From Candidatus Eremiobacterota bacterium (GTDB taxonomy: Bacteria > Vulcanimicrobiota > Vulcanimicrobiia > Vulcanimicrobiales > Vulcanimicrobiaceae), in contig JAFAKB010000084.1 in the NCBI GenBank assembly GCA_019235885.1, forward strand, positions 1 to 55,055: a stretch of DNA of 55,055 bases, read 5' to 3'. Position 1 is the first letter of the stretch, and every line of letters begins with the position of its first letter. Below the pieces are notes generated by a model, which saw only the letters and a list, made by a program, of their open reading frames with translations, was not told the origin of the DNA and did no database searches. Shown piece by piece: positions 51,004 through 55,055 of the stretch. A program made the position numbers and the translations under genes.

Positions 51004-51061
51004 CGCAGCGCACCTCGCTCTCGAATTGTGGGCCCAGTATGCGAGCGGGCTCTTACCGGGC

Positions 51062-51085
51062 GCTTACGGGAAAACACGCGTAAGC
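51062..51085. promoter_or_regulatory. Perfect 7-bp inverted repeat in a divergent spacer
   Basis: GCTTACG (51062-51068) and CGTAAGC (51079-51085) form a perfect inverted repeat with a 10-nt spacer. It lies in the 88-nt region between the lodB-like and solute-binding-protein starts, 7 nt before the latter. It could be an operator or a leader hairpin. The protein that would bind is not identified. Confidence 0.4.
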
Positions 51086-51091
51086 ACGGTA

Positions 51092-52753
51092 ATGCCGAGC
51101 GCGATGCAGCCGCCGCACCTCGTCCGCGCGCTCGCCGCCGTGCTGATCCTCGCGCTGAGCGCGTGCGCGCGCACCGCGCAGCCCGCTGCGCCGCCGAGCG
51201 GGACGCTGCGGATCCCGACCACCGTCGATCCGCCGGGCTTGAACCCGCTCGTCTTCGACAACGGCCAGGTCTCGCTGCTCGCCGTGCTGATCCACGGCTA
51301 CCTGCTGCGCGTCGACGCGGACGGCAAGCTGATCCCCGACCTCGCGCTCGAGGTGCCGGCGCGCGCGAACCGCGGCGTCTCCGCCGACGGCCGGACCGTC
51401 ACGTACCATCTGCGGCGCGGGGTGCGCTGGCAAGACGGGACGCCGTTCGGCGCGCGCGACGTCGTGTTCTCGTTCGCGGCCGCGATGAATCCCGACAACG
51501 CCGTCCCCGACCGCACCGGCTTCGATCACGTGCGCTCGGTGCGCGCGCTCGACGACCACACCGTGCAGGTGACGCTGACGCACCCGTTCTCGCCGTTCGT
51601 CGCGTCGTGCTTCACGATGGCGGCAAACGATCCGTACGCTATTCTGCCGGCCCATCTGCTGGCCGGCAAGCACGACCTCAACCGCGATCCGTACAACGCC
51701 GCGCCGGTCGGCCTCGGCCCCTACAAGGTCGAGCGCTGGGACCGCGGCGCGCGCTTGGTGCTGAGCGCCGACCCGCACTACTTCCGCGGCGTTCCGGCGA
51801 TCCCGCGCATCGAGATCGACATCGTTCCGGACCCGAACACGGTCGCGACGGTGTGGAAGACGGGGTCGGCCGATCTCGTCTTCGCGCGCGTGCAGCAAGG
51901 CCGCGCGTTCCTCGACGCGATTCGCACGCGGCGCGACGGCCACGTCGTGCTCAAGCCGCACTACGAGTTCGATTTCATCCTGCTGAACCTCACCCGCCCG
52001 CCGCTCGACGACGTGCGCGTGCGGCGCGCGCTCGCAATGGGGATCGACCGCACGCACATCATGCGAACCCTCGATGGCGAGCTGTGGGTGCCCGGCGAGA
52101 GCGATCGTCTGCCGGGGCAGTTCGCCTATGATCCCGCGCTGCGGCAGCCGGCGTACGATCCTGCCGCGGCGGCGCGGCTGCTCGACGCAGCGGGCTGGAA
52201 AATGCAACCTGACGGAACGCGGCGCAAGAACGGCCGGCCGCTCGCGCTCGAGTTCGTCGCGACGACGGAGTCGAAGTCGACCGAGCGCTTCGGACTGCTC
52301 GCGCAGCAGGACCTCGCCAACCTCGGCGTGCGCGTCGACTTGAAGTCGTACGCCTACAACATGGTCTGGGCGTCGAAAGCCGAGCACGGCATCTTTCAGA
52401 CCGGCCGCTTCGATTTCGCGTACTCCGGCTGGCAACCGAATCTGGTCGCGGACCACTCGTACCTGTTCCGCTGCGACACGCGGCCGCCGAACGGCGACAA
52501 CTTCGGCGGCATCTGCGACCCGGTCATCGAGCGCGCCGCGCGCGAAGAGCTCGACACGACCGATCCGGCGCGCGAAGCGGCCGGCGACCGCGCGCTGACG
52601 GCGCGGCTGATCGCGCAGACCGACGTGATCTTCCTGGGCTTCAACAAGGAAGCGGTCGCGTACCGGGACGGGCTCGAAGGGATCGCGCCGGCGGTGACCG
52701 GACAGCACTACTGGAACGCCTACGCCTGGCGTTGGCGCACCCCACGAAAGTAG
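51092..52753 (+). CDS. Family 5 extracellular solute-binding lipoprotein (ABC transporter)
   Basis: 553-aa peptide/nickel-type SBP_bac_5 protein. The signal ends in the lipobox LALSAC, so the Cys would be lipidated. LRIPTTVDPPGLNPLVF, YHLRRGVRWQDGTPFGARDVVFSF and VRRALAMGIDR follow in the usual order. Such proteins deliver oligopeptides or other solutes to an ABC permease; no permease or ATPase genes are adjacent in the window. Two ATGs (51092, 51104) are possible and I chose the first. The downstream kynurenine genes are only 29 nt away. Confidence 0.88.
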   Translation: MPSAMQPPHLVRALAAVLILALSACARTAQPAAPPSGTLRIPTTVDPPGLNPLVFDNGQVSLLAVLIHGYLLRVDADGKLIPDLALEVPARANRGVSADGRTVTYHLRRGVRWQDGTPFGARDVVFSFAAAMNPDNAVPDRTGFDHVRSVRALDDHTVQVTLTHPFSPFVASCFTMAANDPYAILPAHLLAGKHDLNRDPYNAAPVGLGPYKVERWDRGARLVLSADPHYFRGVPAIPRIEIDIVPDPNTVATVWKTGSADLVFARVQQGRAFLDAIRTRRDGHVVLKPHYEFDFILLNLTRPPLDDVRVRRALAMGIDRTHIMRTLDGELWVPGESDRLPGQFAYDPALRQPAYDPAAAARLLDAAGWKMQPDGTRRKNGRPLALEFVATTESKSTERFGLLAQQDLANLGVRVDLKSYAYNMVWASKAEHGIFQTGRFDFAYSGWQPNLVADHSYLFRCDTRPPNGDNFGGICDPVIERAAREELDTTDPAREAAGDRALTARLIAQTDVIFLGFNKEAVAYRDGLEGIAPAVTGQHYWNAYAWRWRTPRK

Positions 52754-52782
52754 ACGTGGCGCGCGGCGCGGAAGGGGCCTGC

Positions 52783-53565
52783 GTGACTACCGCGTCCCTC
52801 ACCTACGGCTCGTATCTCAAGGTCCCCGAGCTGCTCGCGCTCCAGCAGCCGCTCAGCGATCCCGCGCACCACGACGAGCTGCTCTTCATCGTCGTCCACC
52901 AAGTCTACGAGCTGTGGTTCAAGCAGGTGTTGCACGAGCTCGACGCCTCGGTGCGCTTCCTCGAGAACGGCGACGTGCTCAAAGCGGTCAAGGCGTTCCG
53001 CCGCATCCACGCGATCCAGGGCATTCTCGAGCAGCAGGTCGACGTGCTCGAAACCATGACGCCGCAGGAGTTCAACGCGTTTCGCTCCGGCTTGAACCCG
53101 GCCAGCGGCTTTCAGTCGGCGCAGTTCCGCGAGATCGAGTTTCTCGGCGGGCTGCGCGGCAACGAAAAAGCGCTCGCGCACCTCGACCTCACCCCGGAGG
53201 AGCGCGCGCGGCTCGAGCGGCGCCTGCACGAGCCGACCCTCTACGACGCGCTGAAAGGCTATCTCGCGCGGAGCGGCTTCGACGTCTCCTCGCACGACGC
53301 GCTTCTGGCGACGCTGCGCTCGGTCTACGAGAACGAGAGCGAGCACTTCGCGCTCTACCTGCTGCTCGAAGACTTGATCGAGTTCGACGAGCGCGTCCGC
53401 ATGTGGCGCTCGCGGCACGTGCTGATGGTCGAGCGGATGATCGGGATGAAGCCCGGGACCGGCGGCTCGCTCGGCGTCGCGTACCTCCAGTCGACGCTGC
53501 AGAAGCGCTTCTTCCCCGAGCTCTGGGAGGTCCGCACCGAGCTCGGCGGAAGCTCCGGCGCGTGA
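52783..53565 (+). CDS. kynA: Tryptophan 2,3-dioxygenase
   Basis: 260-aa heme dioxygenase that opens the indole ring of L-tryptophan to give N-formylkynurenine. LTYGSYLKVPELLALQ, FIVVHQVYELWFKQVLHEL, SGFQSAQFREIEFLGG and MWRSRHVLMVERMIGMKPGT are family signatures; the His in RSRHVLMVER is the proximal heme ligand. A GTG at 52783 is chosen because GGAAGG lies 7 nt upstream and the product begins just before the conserved region. Upstream in-frame starts (52732, 52756) overlap or touch the end of the solute-binding protein gene. It is coupled to kynU by a 4-nt overlap. Confidence 0.93.
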   Translation: MTTASLTYGSYLKVPELLALQQPLSDPAHHDELLFIVVHQVYELWFKQVLHELDASVRFLENGDVLKAVKAFRRIHAIQGILEQQVDVLETMTPQEFNAFRSGLNPASGFQSAQFREIEFLGGLRGNEKALAHLDLTPEERARLERRLHEPTLYDALKGYLARSGFDVSSHDALLATLRSVYENESEHFALYLLLEDLIEFDERVRMWRSRHVLMVERMIGMKPGTGGSLGVAYLQSTLQKRFFPELWEVRTELGGSSGA

Positions 53566-54713
53566 TCGCCGCAACCTCGGCCAAGGCGCGCGAGCGCTTC
53601 GCCGGCCTCGAAAACTGCACGTGGCTCGTCTCGCACTCGATGGGCGCGCCGCCGCTCGCGGCGCGCGACGTGCTGACGCGCTACCACGCGCAGTGGGCCG
53701 AAGGCGGGCCGGAAGGCGCGTGGCCGGCGTGGCTCGACGAAGCGCGCGCGATCGCCGACGGGATCGGCGCGATCGTCGGCGCGCCGCCCGGCAGCATCTC
53801 GCTCGGCCCGAACGTGAGCGTGCTGCAATCCGCGCTCGCCTCGTCGCTGGACTTCCGTGACGCGACGAAGAACGAAGTCGTCTACGAAGCGCTGCAGTTT
53901 CCGTCGCTCGCGTACGTGTGGACGGCGTGGGAGCGCGCCGGCGCGAAGACGGTGCGCGTGCCGACCGACGACGGCCGCACGATCCCGACCGAGCGGATCT
54001 GCACCGCGATCACCGCGCGCACCGCGGTCGTCGTCCTCTCGCACGCCTACTACCAGAGCGGGGTTGTGATCGACGTTCCGGCGATCGTCGCGCGCGCGCG
54101 CGAGTGCGGCGCGCTGGTCGTGCTGGACGCGTATCAGACGACCGGAACCTATCCCTACGACGTCGGCGAGCTGGACGTCGACGTCGCGGTCGGCGGCTCG
54201 CACAAGTGGCTGTGCGGCGGACCCGGTTGCGGCTGGATCTACGTGCGACCCTCGCTCGCGCAGACGTTTCGCCCGCTGGTGACGGGCTGGTTCGCGCACC
54301 GCGCGCCGTTCGCGTTCGAGCCCCCGCCGATCGAGTACGCGAACGACCGGATGCGCTGGGCGACCGGCACCCCGACGATCCCCGGCTACCTCGTCGCGAA
54401 GCCCGGCCACGACGTGATCCGCGAGATCGGCGTCGCGGCGATCCGCGAGCACAACGTCCGGCTCACCACGCGCCTGACCGAGGCGGCGCTCGAACGAGGC
54501 TGGACCGTCAACACGCCGCACGACGCGCGCCGCCGCACCGGCTGGGTCGGCATCGACGTCCCGAACGCCGAGCGCGTGCTGCACGAGCTGATCGCGCGCC
54601 GCATCTACGTCGACTACCGGCCGGGCTGCGGCTTGCGGGTGAGCGCCCACCTCTACACGACGGACGAAGAGATCGAGCGCTTCCTCGAAGCGATGGACGC
54701 TCTCGTGCTCTGA
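53562..54713 (+). CDS. kynU: Kynureninase
   Basis: 383-aa fold-type I PLP enzyme that cleaves kynurenine to anthranilate and alanine. The Schiff-base Lys215 lies in GGSHKWLCGGPGCGW, preceded by VVLDAYQTTG with the PLP-contacting Asp. The C-terminal third has YVDYRPGCGLRVSAHLYTT, typical of the family. The GTG start overlaps the kynA stop (GTGA), so both genes form a tryptophan-degradation pair; kynurenine formamidase is not encoded in the window. Other kynureninase-like cysteine desulfurases are a less likely alternative. Confidence 0.88.
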   Translation: MIAATSAKARERFAGLENCTWLVSHSMGAPPLAARDVLTRYHAQWAEGGPEGAWPAWLDEARAIADGIGAIVGAPPGSISLGPNVSVLQSALASSLDFRDATKNEVVYEALQFPSLAYVWTAWERAGAKTVRVPTDDGRTIPTERICTAITARTAVVVLSHAYYQSGVVIDVPAIVARARECGALVVLDAYQTTGTYPYDVGELDVDVAVGGSHKWLCGGPGCGWIYVRPSLAQTFRPLVTGWFAHRAPFAFEPPPIEYANDRMRWATGTPTIPGYLVAKPGHDVIREIGVAAIREHNVRLTTRLTEAALERGWTVNTPHDARRRTGWVGIDVPNAERVLHELIARRIYVDYRPGCGLRVSAHLYTTDEEIERFLEAMDALVL

Positions 54714-54790
54714 GCGACCACGCATGCCTTAGGCGATCCTGGGAAGACGGCACTTGTCAGTCACTCAGCCCGACAGGAGCCTCTTCCACG

Positions 54791-55055
54791 ATGCATCATC
54801 CAAGCAGACTGATACTCGCCGCCGCGGCGCTCGCGCTCGCGTCGACCGGTACCGCGTTTGCGCAATCATCCTCGCCGATGCCCTCAAGCACCGCGATGCC
54901 GGCGAGCGCGTCGCCGAGCGCGCTGCCGACGACGTCGATGCCGGCTCCGACCAGCTCCCCGATGGCGGCCCCGAGCGCGGCGCCGGCGACGAGCGCACCG
55001 GCGACCAGCGCGCCGTCGAGCTCCGGGAGCGGCGGCTCGAGCACGAACACGAACT
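54791..55055 (+). CDS. Exported Ser/Pro/Ala-rich protein, 3' truncated by window end
   Basis: The first 88 codons are present. A Sec signal (LILAAAALALASTGTAFA) is followed by repetitive Ser/Pro/Ala/Met sequence and a Gly/Ser/Asn stretch at the edge. AGGAG (54775-54779) lies 11 nt before the ATG, a slightly long but usable spacing. The function cannot be inferred from this low-complexity part; it may be a cell-surface or spacer region. Confidence 0.75.
   Translation, partial: MHHPSRLILAAAALALASTGTAFAQSSSPMPSSTAMPASASPSALPTTSMPAPTSSPMAAPSAAPATSAPATSAPSSSGSGGSSTNTN

Noticed and set aside
46424-51013. A single 1529-codon minus-strand frame joining the LodA-like protein to upstream sequence
   Set aside because: The upstream 353 codons are an Arg-rich shadow of the lodB-like gene. 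A good ribosome-binding site and the LodA N terminus place the real start at 49954.

Overview
The window is a single high-GC bacterial chromosomal segment with dense genes, many 1-4 nt start/stop overlaps and frequent GTG starts. The housekeeping genes are clearly bacterial. High GC, an abundance of NHL propeller proteins and a SARP/BTAD-type regulator would fit a lineage such as Candidatus Eremiobacterota (WPS-2) or another deep high-GC phylum. That placement is inference, because no rRNA is present.

Left part (1-17343), housekeeping. A long minus-strand run reads moeA, BON lipoprotein, hisC-like aminotransferase, metallophosphoesterase, TPR protein, PaaI-type thioesterase, smpB, NHL lipoprotein, tilS, hpt, ftsH; the classic tilS-hpt-ftsH order is kept. 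On the plus strand serS and a tsaC/Sua5 gene follow. Then come a GT39-like membrane glycosyltransferase, an S41 protease, a small secreted repeat protein, a Nudix hydrolase, a DUF4232 protein and a phosphoribosyltransferase.

Transition (17344-19005). This is a looser, lower-GC, gene-poor stretch holding a VOC protein, a tRNA-Ser(UGA), a degenerate copy of the C-terminal end of the neighbouring BTAD regulator, and a small CPFC zinc-ribbon protein. It looks like a junction or insertion region.

Main region (19006-45248). A BTAD-type regulator with a strong-looking sigma70-type promoter diverges from a 25-kb single-strand operon. The operon encodes an apparently complete extracellular contractile injection system (eCIS): one sheath, one tube, a zinc-ribbon baseplate protein, a disordered linker protein, a Pvc16-type cap, an AAA+ ATPase, a small protein, a CIS-tube (Afp7-like) protein and a LysM-like protein. 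These are followed by the hub (gpD/gp27-like), a separate gp5/gpV-like spike, gp25, two baseplate-J-like wedge proteins, a tail-protein-I/beta-helix protein and a DUF6519-NHL fibre-like protein. Two unusual genes end the operon, coupled by overlap or a 1-nt gap: a GT2-methyltransferase-GT2 fusion, and a TTG-start protein with an N-terminal CACGGSCGAC motif, a candidate cargo. There is no phage capsid, terminase, portal, integrase or T6SS membrane complex.

Right part (45249-55055). It holds a small exported protein, a Crp/Fnr-like regulator, and a LodB/LodA-like pair (flavoprotein plus a very long quinoprotein oxidase-like protein with a hydrophobic/poly-Arg tail). A family-5 solute-binding lipoprotein, tryptophan dioxygenase and kynureninase follow, and the window ends in an exported Ser/Pro/Ala-rich protein that is cut off.
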